A DNA stretch of 47,832 nucleotides from a bacterium. GTDB taxonomy: Bacteria; SAR324; XYD2-FULL-50-16. Below, piece after piece: positions 24,799 through 35,200 of this stretch (its first letter is position 1; each line of letters begins with the position of its first letter). The stretch is from contig JAHJTV010000057.1 in NCBI GenBank assembly GCA_018829445.1, forward strand, positions 1 to 47,832, given 5' to 3'. The position numbers and the translations under genes were made by a program. The notes under the pieces are model-generated. The model saw nothing but the letters and a program-made list of their open reading frames with translations, did no database searches and had not been told where the DNA came from.

Positions 24799-25488
24799 AT
24801 GTCTCAAACTATCTTAATTGTTGAAGACGAAGAAAAAATCGCTAATATCCTGATGGATTATCTTAAGTCAGCGGGCTACGAAGCGGACTGGATTAACAAC
24901 GGATCTTTGGCTTTGACCAGGTTCAAAAAAACCAACCCCGCATTGATTTTGTTGGACTTAATGCTTCCCGGACTGGATGGCATTGAAATATGCAGAGAAA
25001 TCAGGAAGGATTCATCGGTGCCGATTATTATGCTAACCGCTAAGGCAGAAGAGATAGATCGGTTAATCGGTCTTGAATTAGGCGCTGACGATTATATTTG
25101 TAAACCATTCAGCCCTCGGGAAGTTGTTGCCAGGGTTAAAGCTGTTTTAAGAAGAGTTGGTTCCGGAACGATGACGGAAAGAATCACTGAGGGTGAAATT
25201 TCCTTGGATCTGGGCACAAAGCTGGTTAAGATTAACAACCAGAATCTCACCCTTACCCGAAGTGAGTTCAATCTTTTAAAAACGCTGATGTCTCAACCCA
25301 ACCGGGTGTTTAGTCGAAACGAACTTTTGAATCAGGTACAGGGATATGATTTTGAAGGGTATGATCGTACCATTGATACCCATATTAAGAATCTAAGAAA
25401 AAAAATCAAAACCTGTTTGCCTGATAAAGATGTCATCAAAGCCATTTATGGAACCGGATATAAATTTTGCGAAGAGGCAGATCAGTAA
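24799..25488 (+). CDS. OmpR-family response regulator (BaeR-like)
   Basis: The product has 229 residues. The receiver domain has the acidic pair VEDEE near the N-terminus, phospho-acceptor Asp53 in LLDLMLPG, and the conserved lysine in CKPFSP. The C-terminal winged-helix DNA-binding domain has LTRSEFNLLKTL and the family's RTIDTHIKNLRKKI. It is the partner of the histidine kinase encoded just upstream. No Shine-Dalgarno precedes the ATG (A-rich leader). Likely targets include nearby genes, possibly the synthetase beta gene that follows after 233 bases (inference). Confidence 0.92.
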   Translation: MSQTILIVEDEEKIANILMDYLKSAGYEADWINNGSLALTRFKKTNPALILLDLMLPGLDGIEICREIRKDSSVPIIMLTAKAEEIDRLIGLELGADDYICKPFSPREVVARVKAVLRRVGSGTMTERITEGEISLDLGTKLVKINNQNLTLTRSEFNLLKTLMSQPNRVFSRNELLNQVQGYDFEGYDRTIDTHIKNLRKKIKTCLPDKDVIKAIYGTGYKFCEEADQ

Positions 25489-25656
25489 CAGAAACAATGC
25501 CCATAAATGCTTTTATATTGCTTGAAAGAACAGAACATTATATTCACTGTTTATTTAATTCTCAAAAATAGATAAGATAAAAAATCTTTAAAAACAGCAA
25601 ACCAGCATTTTTATCGTAAAATATGGAGCAGCATATCATGCCACTCCACACTTTCC

Positions 25657-25689
25657 ATCCTTGAGCAGACCCTGTTTTAATTCAAGGAT
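25657..25689. promoter_or_regulatory. inverted repeat upstream of the beta-subunit gene
   Basis: ATCCTTGA (25657-25664) and TCAAGGAT (25682-25689) form an 8-bp dyad with a 17-base spacer, about 32 bases before the ATG at 25722. This could be an operator or an mRNA hairpin; no regulator is assigned. Confidence 0.25.
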
Positions 25690-25721
25690 TAACAATTGTT
25701 TTAACAAAAACTGAGATAATT

Positions 25722-26396
25722 ATGGAAATTATTAAACGCGCATTAAAGGATGGCCAGTCAGCACTCTCGGAATTTGATTCAAAACTGGTTTTAAAAGAGT
25801 ATAAAATCCCGACAACACAAGAGATTGTTGTTACCAGCATGGAAGAGCTGGAACAAGCAGCTCAAACCATAGGTTATCCACTGGTTTTGAAAGGTTCTTC
25901 CGCTGAAATTGCCCATAAAACAGAAAAAGGATTGATTAAAATTGATATTCGTAATTTAGATGAGGCAAAACAAGCATTTGTCGAGATCCAGTCAAAAATG
26001 GACACCAAAGAGAAGCATGTCCTTGTTCAGGAAATGGTCAAGGGACAACGCGAACTGGTGATCGGTTTGACACGGGACCCTCAATTCGGGCCCTGTGTGA
26101 TGTTTGGTTTGGGTGGTATTTTTACTGAAATTCTGAAAGATGTGACTTTCAGAGTTGCCCCCCTGGAAAGAAGGGATGCTTTTGAAATGATGAACGATAT
26201 CAAAGGAAAGAAAATACTGGAGGCAGTAAGGGGAATGGAAGCAGCAGATCGAGAACTGCTGGCAGATATCCTTATCGCGGTCGGACAGATTGGGTTGGAT
26301 CATGATGAAATCCAGGAAATTGACATCAATCCCGTGAAAATTAAAAATGGAAAACCCGTTGCCGTTGATGCACTCATAGTGTTAAAAAACAGTTAA
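25722..26396 (+). CDS. ADP-forming acyl-CoA synthetase, beta subunit (ATP-grasp)
   Basis: The product has 224 residues, matching stand-alone beta subunits of ADP-forming acyl-CoA synthetases. Motifs are LVLKGSS, the HKTEKG segment with His65 as candidate second phosphohistidine, QEMVKGQRELVIGL, MFGLGGIFTEILKDVTFRVAPL and EIDINPV. Together with the alpha subunit at 21577 it should form the heterotetrameric enzyme. A strong terminator follows. No Shine-Dalgarno precedes the ATG. In many genomes alpha and beta are adjacent or fused; here the kinase/regulator pair intervenes. Confidence 0.9.
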   Translation: MEIIKRALKDGQSALSEFDSKLVLKEYKIPTTQEIVVTSMEELEQAAQTIGYPLVLKGSSAEIAHKTEKGLIKIDIRNLDEAKQAFVEIQSKMDTKEKHVLVQEMVKGQRELVIGLTRDPQFGPCVMFGLGGIFTEILKDVTFRVAPLERRDAFEMMNDIKGKKILEAVRGMEAADRELLADILIAVGQIGLDHDEIQEIDINPVKIKNGKPVAVDALIVLKNS

Positions 26397-26410
26397 TACT
26401 GACACCTCAT

Positions 26411-26448
26411 AAGACTGGTTTTATTTATCTTTTAAAACCAGTCTTTTT
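26411..26448 (+). terminator. Rho-independent terminator after the beta-subunit gene
   Basis: AGACTGGTTTTA pairs with TAAAACCAGTCT (12-bp stem, short loop) and is followed by TTTTT. It is 15 bases past the stop codon. Confidence 0.85.
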
Positions 26449-26583
26449 CCGTTTCACAAACGGATCAATCCCCAAAATCATTCACCTATATTCCCAATAT
26501 TTAAACGTTTGCCTGTTCCTGCTGATTATATTAGTTTAGGTTTTTAATACAAACAAAATCAGTTAACTGACTCTTTGAATCAA

Positions 26584-29199
26584 ATGCCTCTTAACATCAA
26601 CCAGTATTATAATATCAACAATGCAGGGGCTGAAGGTGTGAGACTTGCGGCTTCTCTCCTACAATCATACCCGGTAACACGAGCTTGCCTGGGGATTTTG
26701 GGGAGAAGTCTACTTCATCAAGTCGAATTTGGATTCTTCAATCAACACAGGGATATTATTGTTCAGGGTGAGAAGGGAAAGGATCTTTTCCTTCTCTGTG
26801 ATGAGCAGGTGGATGTGCTGGTGGATGGAAAAAGGGTCGTTCAGATGGACGCACCCGCACTCTTTGGCGATAAAGGGATTGTGGAACCGGAATCAAAGCG
26901 TGCTGCAACCATAAGGGTTGCAGAAGATACGACCTGTTTTTTCATAAAAATACCCATGGGATTGTTCATTAGAAACTTCGATGACGTGTCAATTCCCGAC
27001 TCTCAATTCTCCCAAGAAGCAGGTATTTTTTACAATATGTTCAAAGGAATTCAAAACCGGCTTTTCGAGTACGCTTTTATTCAGAAAAATTTATGGGAAG
27101 AGATCAATACCACCTTAAAACTGACCAATACCCAACAGATAATCAAATCGCTTGATAATCGCATCGACCTGGGTTGGGATGTAAAGATATGGAATAGTAT
27201 TCGAGTACATTTAAAACGAGAACTCGGTTATGAGTGGCCAAGTGGTGTCCCATTAGACATTACCACCTTCAGGAATCTGATGAGACAACACCTGGACGAA
27301 CGTTTTCCCAGGGAATCATTCAATGGAGAAGATGCAGACTATATAAAAAAGAAACACCAGATTTGGCGCCGGTATCTAACTTCAACGGCCAAGCTTATTA
27401 GCATGCAGATACCTGAATACAAACTCCCCGTCAGCATTTCCGAAATTCAGCTATTTAACCCACGAAACTATCAGATCAGAATGCAAGGATTGATTAAGGC
27501 AATTGAAAAACGGTTCCTTGCGAATAAAAAACGGAAATCAACTGGTGAGTCCTCTTCAAACAATAACAATTTGGATCCGGGGATAATGAGTTTTTTTGGT
27601 CGATCGGAAAAGAACAATACATTTGACCTGAAGAGTTATTTGAGTTCATTTGAGAACAAATTTGATCTAAAATATCCTCAGAAAATGCAAACCCAGATAG
27701 CCCAAAGGACAGCTTTGGTTGCAGCAAAATGCGAGAATGAATTTAATAAATCCGTTGCGGCTATGAAAAGTTTTATAGAGAAAAATCAATCGGAGCAATC
27801 CAAATCCTATCTGGTTAAGGAGAGCGAATTTGATGATGAGTTTATGGTTGAGGAGGATATCATACCAATCAGCAGAGCTATTGCCGCCTACAATAAACAG
27901 CTGAAAGATCCCGTTGGCAGGATTGGGCAGATTTGTTACCAACACGGTAGTCGGCCGAATATTATGCAATTGCTGAGAACCTGCACATCCAAGCAGGCAA
28001 AAATAGAAGTTGATCGGGCATTCCATGTGATCTTAAAGAAATTGGGGATACCTGCCAGATTGTTGGATATGCCCTTCATTACCAGGCACTTCTTTTTTTG
28101 CGAAGCAACACCCGGTTTTGCCATTCCCAATGATGAACTGGAAAAGCACTACTGGATGCCATTATCAAGAGGTGTTAGTCTGTATGCAGCCAATTTTAAA
28201 TTTGGCGTTATCCCTCCTGGCCGATTGATAGGAGGGAAGGGATGGGTTCAGCAAGCTCGTGATGGAATCTCAAATGAAATCGGTCCCTGGAAGATAATGA
28301 TACCGGATCGCAGACCGGAAGACCCAGTCAGTTTTAGTCATGTTATTTTGGTTTTCCCATCCAACCTGTTCCCCTGGGAAACAATTCCGGATCCGGATAA
28401 AGAGACATTTGGCCTGTTACACCTTCCTGCAATGCAATGGCTGATAAACAAAAAGATTGAACATATTGTGTCCCTAATCCCAATCCGTGATGAAGTATAT
28501 CAAAACTGCATAAAAACAGAGCAGGTTACCCGGTTGGAAAAAAAAGTGAAAGCTTTCGAGAATACAAAGCTGCATATTACTCCAAGAGAGCATAAAAAAA
28601 TCGTAGATTTTGTCGAGAATGTGGTTGGATTTACGCCGGATAGAAATAAACCTCTGGAATCGGACCTGTTATCAAAACAGATCTACAACAGGATATTAAA
28701 ACAAATGACTGCTGATTATGCGGAGATACCAATCGAACATCTGGGAAATAAAACCTACACAAAATGGAGACTGATTTTAAGTGAGATCATTCACTTAATG
28801 GAGCAAACAGATATAGAGCAATCAGCAATCAGCGCCAACCCAATCTTTGATATTATCGAAACCGAGTTGATTTCTATTTTAAAGACCTTCTCCATTCCCA
28901 AAGCCGCAAAATATGTCCAATTAACAGGGCAAACCCCATATATTCAATTCCCAGCCATTATTAACTTGCTCCAGGATGCAGAACAAGACGTGAATCTTCT
29001 GTTTCAGCTGATTCAATCCACTCTGGAATCCTATTTAAGACTCCTGTTTGAAGAGATAAGATATTATAAGGATAAATATGAGGAAGCTTATACGAGCCGA
29101 CCGCAAACAGATGTTGAATCCCTCCAGGTGAATATAATTATCGAAACAGCCGAAAAGCTCAAACAGGTGATCAATCAAAAAAGGGCAAAAATAAGTTGA
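26584..29199 (+). CDS. large protein with N-terminal cyclic-nucleotide-binding domain, otherwise unknown
   Basis: The product has about 871 residues with no signal peptide or TM segment. Residues about 50-140 form a cNMP-binding beta-barrel. The phosphate-binding cassette-like stretch FGDKGIVEPESKRAAT resembles the FGELAL...RAAT of PKA-type cNMP domains. The remaining 700 residues match no family I recognise. They include a Ser/Asn-rich linker (about 320-332) and long helical regions at the C-terminus. No enzymatic motif is evident. The ATG at 26584 is preceded by an in-frame TTG at 26575, and neither has a Shine-Dalgarno. It is a lone gene following a terminator, so probably has its own promoter. 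Confidence 0.7.
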   Translation: MPLNINQYYNINNAGAEGVRLAASLLQSYPVTRACLGILGRSLLHQVEFGFFNQHRDIIVQGEKGKDLFLLCDEQVDVLVDGKRVVQMDAPALFGDKGIVEPESKRAATIRVAEDTTCFFIKIPMGLFIRNFDDVSIPDSQFSQEAGIFYNMFKGIQNRLFEYAFIQKNLWEEINTTLKLTNTQQIIKSLDNRIDLGWDVKIWNSIRVHLKRELGYEWPSGVPLDITTFRNLMRQHLDERFPRESFNGEDADYIKKKHQIWRRYLTSTAKLISMQIPEYKLPVSISEIQLFNPRNYQIRMQGLIKAIEKRFLANKKRKSTGESSSNNNNLDPGIMSFFGRSEKNNTFDLKSYLSSFENKFDLKYPQKMQTQIAQRTALVAAKCENEFNKSVAAMKSFIEKNQSEQSKSYLVKESEFDDEFMVEEDIIPISRAIAAYNKQLKDPVGRIGQICYQHGSRPNIMQLLRTCTSKQAKIEVDRAFHVILKKLGIPARLLDMPFITRHFFFCEATPGFAIPNDELEKHYWMPLSRGVSLYAANFKFGVIPPGRLIGGKGWVQQARDGISNEIGPWKIMIPDRRPEDPVSFSHVILVFPSNLFPWETIPDPDKETFGLLHLPAMQWLINKKIEHIVSLIPIRDEVYQNCIKTEQVTRLEKKVKAFENTKLHITPREHKKIVDFVENVVGFTPDRNKPLESDLLSKQIYNRILKQMTADYAEIPIEHLGNKTYTKWRLILSEIIHLMEQTDIEQSAISANPIFDIIETELISILKTFSIPKAAKYVQLTGQTPYIQFPAIINLLQDAEQDVNLLFQLIQSTLESYLRLLFEEIRYYKDKYEEAYTSRPQTDVESLQVNIIIETAEKLKQVINQKRAKIS

Positions 29200-29429
29200 T
29201 TTACCAGAATTTGAACAAATATCACTTTGGATAGAACCGAAACAATATTATCCAACACCAAAGGCACAAAGTTCGCATTAATAACTGTTGTTGCGGGACA
29301 AGGATGTTCCGGCTGCAAATCAAATCGCAGCGCACAAGGAGCGGTGCCAACGTTCATCTTCCTCTTTTTTCCCCCTACCTCCAATAGTTCAGTTAAAATT
29401 TAATACTCTATTTCACGGATGGATCAAAC

Positions 29430-29933
29430 ATGAATATTGGCATGCCTGTTATTATACAGCCATTTTTAAATAAACACCTGGACTCTATAATTTCTCTGAT
29501 TGTTGGCATTCAACAGAAAGAATTTAATATAAAAATCACTGAAAAAGAGCAACCGGATTTGCAGAATATCGAAGAGTTCTATCAAACAGGTTATGGCAAC
29601 TTTTGGACAGCGCTTCATTCAAATAGGGTGGTTGGTACCATTTCACTGAAAGATATTGGCAATCAGCAGGCCGCCTTACGAAAGATGTTTGTTGATAAAC
29701 AATTCAGGGGAAAAGACCAGGGTGTTGCTTCTCAATTATTAAAGGTTGCACTTGATTGGGCCGCTTTGAAAAAAATAAAAGAAATTTTTCTGGGCACAAC
29801 TCCAGAATTCTTAGCTGCACACCGGTTTTATGAAAAAAACAGCTTTACGGAGATAAATCAGGATATGCTACCCGCAAATTTTCCCGTGATGGTTGTTGAT
29901 ACTAAATTCTATCGATTCAAGATGCAAAATTGA
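29430..29933 (+). CDS. GNAT-family N-acetyltransferase
   Basis: The product has 167 residues. The acetyl-CoA-binding motif A is seen as LRKMFVDKQFRGKDQGVASQLL (RGKDQGVA fits R/QxxGxG/A). It is followed by a helix and FLGTTPEFLAAHRFYEKNSF, the family's motif B with the AxxFYEKxGF-like signature. Substrate unknown. Upstream, 29200-29429 shows no other gene. It may be cytosolic and act on a small molecule or a protein N-terminus. Confidence 0.85.
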   Translation: MNIGMPVIIQPFLNKHLDSIISLIVGIQQKEFNIKITEKEQPDLQNIEEFYQTGYGNFWTALHSNRVVGTISLKDIGNQQAALRKMFVDKQFRGKDQGVASQLLKVALDWAALKKIKEIFLGTTPEFLAAHRFYEKNSFTEINQDMLPANFPVMVVDTKFYRFKMQN

Positions 29934-30084
29934 TTAACACGGTTTGGTAGAATTGCATCAGGAAGTAATATTCACGAGCACCCTGCCAAAGCTACCCAAA
30001 AGGCTTTTATCCTTGTTTACAAAAAAGAATAGTTTAAAACCAAGCTATTGATCCACTCCCCTTTGAGTGCAAAAAAATAAACCC

Positions 30085-30105
30085 GAGCAGGCAAAAATCC
30101 TGCTC
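30085..30105. promoter_or_regulatory. hairpin in the gap before the acyl-CoA synthetase gene
   Basis: GAGCAGG (30085-30091) pairs with CCTGCTC (30099-30105). On the minus strand it is followed by a T-rich stretch, on the plus strand by CGGAG. The 314-base gap 29934-30247 contains nothing else that I can support. Confidence 0.35.
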
Positions 30106-30247
30106 CGGAGCGGTATTGGATTCTCTAAAACTCGACAAATTGAAGAGAAAAAGGAATTTACGGTTGATTTTACAGTCAAAATCGGAAAGACTCTCTATTG
30201 TTTCTGAAAACGAGCCAAAAATTCCAATATTGAGATAAGGAGAGTAT

Positions 30248-31768
30248 ATGAATATCGGAGAATGGACAACAAAATGGGCCCGGCGTTATCCGGACGAACC
30301 TTGCATAAAATATGGAGATCTGGTTTTATCCAAAAAAGAGTTTCATCTACGTACAAATCAAACTGCAAACGCCTTCAAAAAAGCCGGAGTTAAAAAAGGA
30401 AACAGAGTTGCTGTACTCATGGGAAACAGTAACGTATTTCTTGAAATCCTCTTCGGATTGGCCAAATTGGGTGCTATCATGGTCCCCCTAAATTTCAGGC
30501 TATCAGTCCCGGAACTGGATTTCATCGTAAACAATTCCGAACCGATGTTGATGGTTTATTCACCTGAGTTTTTAACAGTAGTTGACGAACTAAGACCAAA
30601 AGTTCCAACCGTACAGCGGTTTATCTGTGAAATGGATGGCGGCTCCGACAACGATCTGCACTTTGAAAAATGGATTCAACAATATTCGGATGAAGATCCC
30701 AAACCCGATGAAGAACCAACTCTGGATGATCCTCATATTATCATGTACACCTCAGGTACTACCGGTCGTCCAAAAGGAGCTGTCATAACCCAGGGAAACA
30801 CGCAGTGGAATGCGATAAACTGTATCCACATGTACTCATTTGAATCTCAAGATGTTGGAGTTTGCTGCGCCCCGCTATTTCATATCGGCGCTTTGAATGC
30901 TTCTGCTACTCCTTCTCTTTATGCAGGTTGTTTATATGTTATACAGCGATTCTTTGATCCCTCAGGTATTCTTAAAATCATCGAAAAAGAGAGAGCAACC
31001 AGCATGTTTGGGATTCCTATCATGTTTCTGATGATGAGCCAGATGCCGGAATTCGAACAAACCGATCTTGCCTCTTTACGTTTTTTTATTGCCGGAGGAT
31101 CACCCTGCCCAAAATCTTTGATTGAGACCTATTTAAAGAAAGGTGTCAATTTTAACCAGGGGTATGGATTAACTGAAACCGCAACAGCTGTAACTGCCTT
31201 AAGAACCAGTGATGCCTTAAGAAAAATAGGATCATGTGGAAAGCCCGTCTTCCATGTTGATATCAAGATTGTTGATTTGAATGGGAATGAGACACCAACC
31301 GGAGAAATGGGAGAGATTCTGGTGAAAGGGCCTAATGTCATCAAGGAGTACTGGAAAAGACCGGATGATACTGCCGGCACCATTGTCAATGGATGGTTAT
31401 ACACCGGCGACATGGGTTATATCGACGAAGAAAACTATTTATATATCGTTGATAGAAGGAAGGATATGTATATCAGCGGTGGAGAAAACGTTTATCCTGC
31501 TGAAGTGGAAGATGTCCTGATGTCCTTTAATAAAATCGCTGACGCCGGCGTAATTGGTATTCCGGATCAAAAATGGGGAGAAAGTGGATTGGCGGTTGTT
31601 GTTAAAACTCCAAACGCAGAGGTCACGGAAGAAGAAATTATTGATTTCTGCAAAGGGAAACTCGCCAAATACAAAATTCCCAAAAAAGTAGAATTCACTG
31701 CAGCCCTTCCCAGAACCCTAACGGGTAAAATCCTGAAAAAGGATATGAGGGCAATGTACATTAAATAA
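30248..31768 (+). CDS. AMP-forming acyl-CoA synthetase (fatty-acid-CoA ligase type)
   Basis: The product has 506 residues. It activates an acid to acyl-CoA through an acyl-adenylate. All core motifs are intact: P-loop YTSGTTGRPKGAV (167-179), GYGLTETATAV, YTGDMGYIDEENYLYIVDRRKDMYI in part, SGGENVYPAEVE, and the catalytic Lys494 in RTLTGKILKKD. The substrate cannot be read; similarity is to medium/long-chain ligases. Shine-Dalgarno AAGGAG lies about six bases before the ATG. It contrasts with the homologue at 11947-13470, which has lost two of these motifs. Confidence 0.9.
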   Translation: MNIGEWTTKWARRYPDEPCIKYGDLVLSKKEFHLRTNQTANAFKKAGVKKGNRVAVLMGNSNVFLEILFGLAKLGAIMVPLNFRLSVPELDFIVNNSEPMLMVYSPEFLTVVDELRPKVPTVQRFICEMDGGSDNDLHFEKWIQQYSDEDPKPDEEPTLDDPHIIMYTSGTTGRPKGAVITQGNTQWNAINCIHMYSFESQDVGVCCAPLFHIGALNASATPSLYAGCLYVIQRFFDPSGILKIIEKERATSMFGIPIMFLMMSQMPEFEQTDLASLRFFIAGGSPCPKSLIETYLKKGVNFNQGYGLTETATAVTALRTSDALRKIGSCGKPVFHVDIKIVDLNGNETPTGEMGEILVKGPNVIKEYWKRPDDTAGTIVNGWLYTGDMGYIDEENYLYIVDRRKDMYISGGENVYPAEVEDVLMSFNKIADAGVIGIPDQKWGESGLAVVVKTPNAEVTEEEIIDFCKGKLAKYKIPKKVEFTAALPRTLTGKILKKDMRAMYIK

Positions 31769-31774
31769 CCATGA

Positions 31775-31817
31775 ATTCAATTGATTTGTTTTTCGATTTT
31801 AGACAAATCAATTGAAT
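31775..31817 (+). terminator. 15-bp perfect AT-rich hairpin just after the acyl-CoA synthetase gene
   Basis: ATTCAATTGATTTGT (31775-31789) and ACAAATCAATTGAAT (31803-31817) are perfectly complementary with a 13-base loop, six bases past the stop. No T-tract follows, so it may stabilise the 3' end or terminate weakly. Confidence 0.5.
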
Positions 31818-32007
31818 CTGCTCCAACCAGACTTGATAATCACCCTCCTTTGAACAGACATCCAATTGATCGCCATCGCTTAAAGCAGCGCTATCCAACT
31901 TTTCTCTTTAACAAAAATAAAAAACGCCCCAAACAGCTTATTAAATGCAAGGGAAAGTAAACCGGGAGCTGTCCTTCCTTGGTTACTCGTGCAATCCAGA
32001 TGAGTAT

Positions 32008-32045
32008 CCGGTTTAAACATGCGCATAATTCATTATTTAAACCGG
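32008..32045. promoter_or_regulatory. inverted repeat upstream of the hybrid-kinase promoter
   Basis: CCGGTTTAAA (32008-32017) and TTTAAACCGG (32036-32045) form a perfect 10-bp dyad with an 18-base spacer, ending about 32 bases upstream of the candidate -35 box. It is a plausible operator. The rest of the 476-base gap 31769-32244 shows no ORF. Confidence 0.35.
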
Positions 32046-32076
32046 TTTGATAAATCAGTTGTATTTTCTATTTTAC

Positions 32077-32106
32077 TTGAAGTTGCAGCCGGATTCTTCA
32101 TATAAT
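32077..32106 (+). promoter_or_regulatory. candidate promoter of the hybrid kinase gene
   Basis: TTGAAG (32077-32082), 18-base spacer, perfect TATAAT (32101-32106). Predicted leader of about 130 bases to the ATG at 32245. Confidence 0.5.
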
Positions 32107-32244
32107 GGAAGTTAATCGTAACTCTGTTTTTTTGAGATAGTAATTCACTGATGCCCGGACTGATTCCCAAAATGGGTCATGATTCACTCTTATCCATTAC
32201 ATCATTTTAAACAATTTTGAAGCTGTTGTCAGGGTTTTGCAACT

Positions 32245-35200
32245 ATGCCTAAAGAAGATCTCCAACCTTTAATTCTAACAATAGACGACGAAAAAGCCAT
32301 TCGAAGGAGTTTTGTCGATTTTCTGGAAGACTCCGACTTTCGGGTTATTGAAGCGGATAACGGTGCTAAAGGCCTAGAAAAGTTTGCTTCAGAACATCCA
32401 GACCTTGTTCTCCTTGATCTTTCGATGCCGGAAATGGATGGTTTTGAAGTATTAAAAATATTGACCAAGGAAGCTCCGGATACCCCGATCATTGTTATTT
32501 CAGGAATTGGCGTTATCGGGGATGCCATAAAAGCAATTCGACTGGGAGCGTGGGAATACCTGTTAAAACCCGTTGAAGATCTTAATATGCTCGAACATGT
32601 TGTTGAGAAATGCCTGGAACGAGCGAGGTTAATTCGAGAAAACAGGCTGTATCAACAGAATCTGGAGAAGGAAGTCGCCCGCAGAACAAAAGAACTGGAT
32701 AACACCAATAAAAGATTAAATGAAGCGCTGATCGATCTTAAAAACAGTGAGAAGAAATTTCGCACATTGGCTGATACCTCTCCCATGGCAATCATGATGT
32801 TTCAAGATCAGCAATTGGTTTACACCAACAGCGCCGGTGAAACTATTACCGGATACAGTGTCGAGGAATTAACCTCAATGGATATTCGAAACCTGTTTCA
32901 TGAAGACGTTAGAACTGATGCTTCCCGACTACTTGTAACATCCCAACAGGAAAAACCAAAATATGTCAGATATGAATTAAAAATTATTACAAAGAACAAT
33001 GAAGTCAAATGGATTGATGCATCCGGCGGCTATACGGATCTTCAAGGTAAGCTTTCAGGCATCATTTCCTTTGTAGATATTACTGACAGGAAAAAGCATG
33101 AAGAGACCCTGCATAACCTGAACAAAGAATTGGAAAGACGAGTGGTGGAGCGAACTTCGGAACTTCAAGCTATGAACGCGGAGTTGAAAGAAGCCAAGGC
33201 TAATGCAGACGAAGCCACACTCGCCAAAAGCGCTTTTTTGGCTAATATGAGTCATGAGATTCGAACACCGATGAACGGGGTTATTGCCGCGGTAGATTTA
33301 GCCCTTGAGGAGGTGAGTTCTCCTCAAGTCCAACGATTCCTCAAAATTATTCAATCCTCAAGCTACTCATTATTGGGCATCATCAATGATGTTCTGGATT
33401 TTTCGAAGATAGAAGCAGGGAAACTGGAAGTGGAAATGAAGCCATTTCAACTGGAAACCGTTTTAAATAACGCAGTTTCTCCTTTTGTTAGTGTTGCTCA
33501 GGAGAAAGATATTGATCTCCTTATTGATATCGAACCCGGGACACCTAATTTTCTCGCAGGAGATCAATTAAGAATCATTCAGATCATCTCCAACTTGATA
33601 AGCAATGCCATAAAGTTCACGAATAACAACGGTACCATTACCATTGGCGTAAAAGACTCTCAGGAACCTGCAGATAAAGATTACACAAAACTCTTGTTTT
33701 ATATTCGGGATACTGGCATTGGAATGGCTCCAGACCAACAAGAAAGAATCTTTCAGCCCTTTATCCAGGCCGATATTTCAACTACCAGGAAATATGGTGG
33801 TACCGGTCTCGGACTTTCAATCAGCAAACGGTTAACGGAATTGATGGACGGTGACATCTGGGTTAAAAGCAGTCAGGGAAACGGGACAACGTTCTATTTC
33901 ACCATTCTCCTTAAAGAACAGATCTCTCATAAGGGTATAAAGCCGGCAAAATCTTTCAATTTTTCAGACAAAACAGCGCTTATTATCAATAATAAAGTCG
34001 ACAGCTCCAAACTTTTAAAACGGATCCTTGAATCATTCGGCTTTCAAGTAGATGTTTCTACATCCGGAGATGAGGCAACCTCGATTCTCACACACAAAGA
34101 AAAATCCTTTGACTTGATGATAATCGATTGCTGGATATCGAAAACAAAAAACAGTGATGTCTATTGCAGACTCAGCACAACATTTAGAAAAACCGGACCG
34201 GTCATTCTAATGGCCGGTATTGGGCAAGAGTCAAAACTGGATGAAGCTCTGAAACAATCCGTGTCTTGTATACTTTACAAACCCTATACTCCAAGTTCTT
34301 TATTCAACAGCATTCTTTATGCTTTTGGTTACTCTTCTACACCATATCCGCAAAATGATCGCAGTCTAGGAATAATTGCAGAAGATTACAGGGAGAAACT
34401 GCGGGGAGCAAAAATTCTGGTTGCTGAAGATAACCCAACCAATCAGGAAATAGCAAAAGCAATTCTGGAGAAAGCTGGCATCATAGTCGATATTGTAGAT
34501 AACGGCAAAAAAGCGGTAATGGCTGTAGATAAAATTGAATATGATGCTGTCCTGATGGATGTTCAGATGCCAGTGATGGATGGATACGAAGCAACTCGCA
34601 GGATTAAAAGCAGCGGGTACCACAAATCACTGCCAATTATCGCCATGACAGCACACGCCATGAAAGGGGATGAGGAAAAATGCATCGAATCAGGCATGGA
34701 TGGTTATGTATCGAAGCCCATTAATCAGGATAACCTTTACGCAGTTTTAGGTTCAAAAATTGATTTATCCTCAAAAGCACCATTTGCTTCCCCGCAGGAG
34801 CAATCCTCGGAGGTTCCAAACATACTTCCGGAAAAGCTGCCTGGAATAGAGATTCAAAAGGCAATAAAAAGCCTCAAAATTGAGACCGAGGCTTACATAA
34901 GAATTGTGAAAAAGTTCTATTCTTATCACAAACCGCTTTTTACAGAATTTCATAGTCAAGTAGAGAATTTTAATGACACTGACCTGCTCAAGAAAATCAC
35001 ACATGACATAAAAGGAAGTTCCGCCAACATTGGGGCTTTTGAAACTGGGGAATTGGCTAATAAATTGGATTTATTGTTAACCTCTGAAGATATTGAAAAA
35101 GGTCTGTCAGGTGATATAAATGACCTAATCGAAAAACTGGATTCTTCCCTGAATCTTGTTTTTTCATCCATAGAGACACTATTATCCGATGATATTGCGA

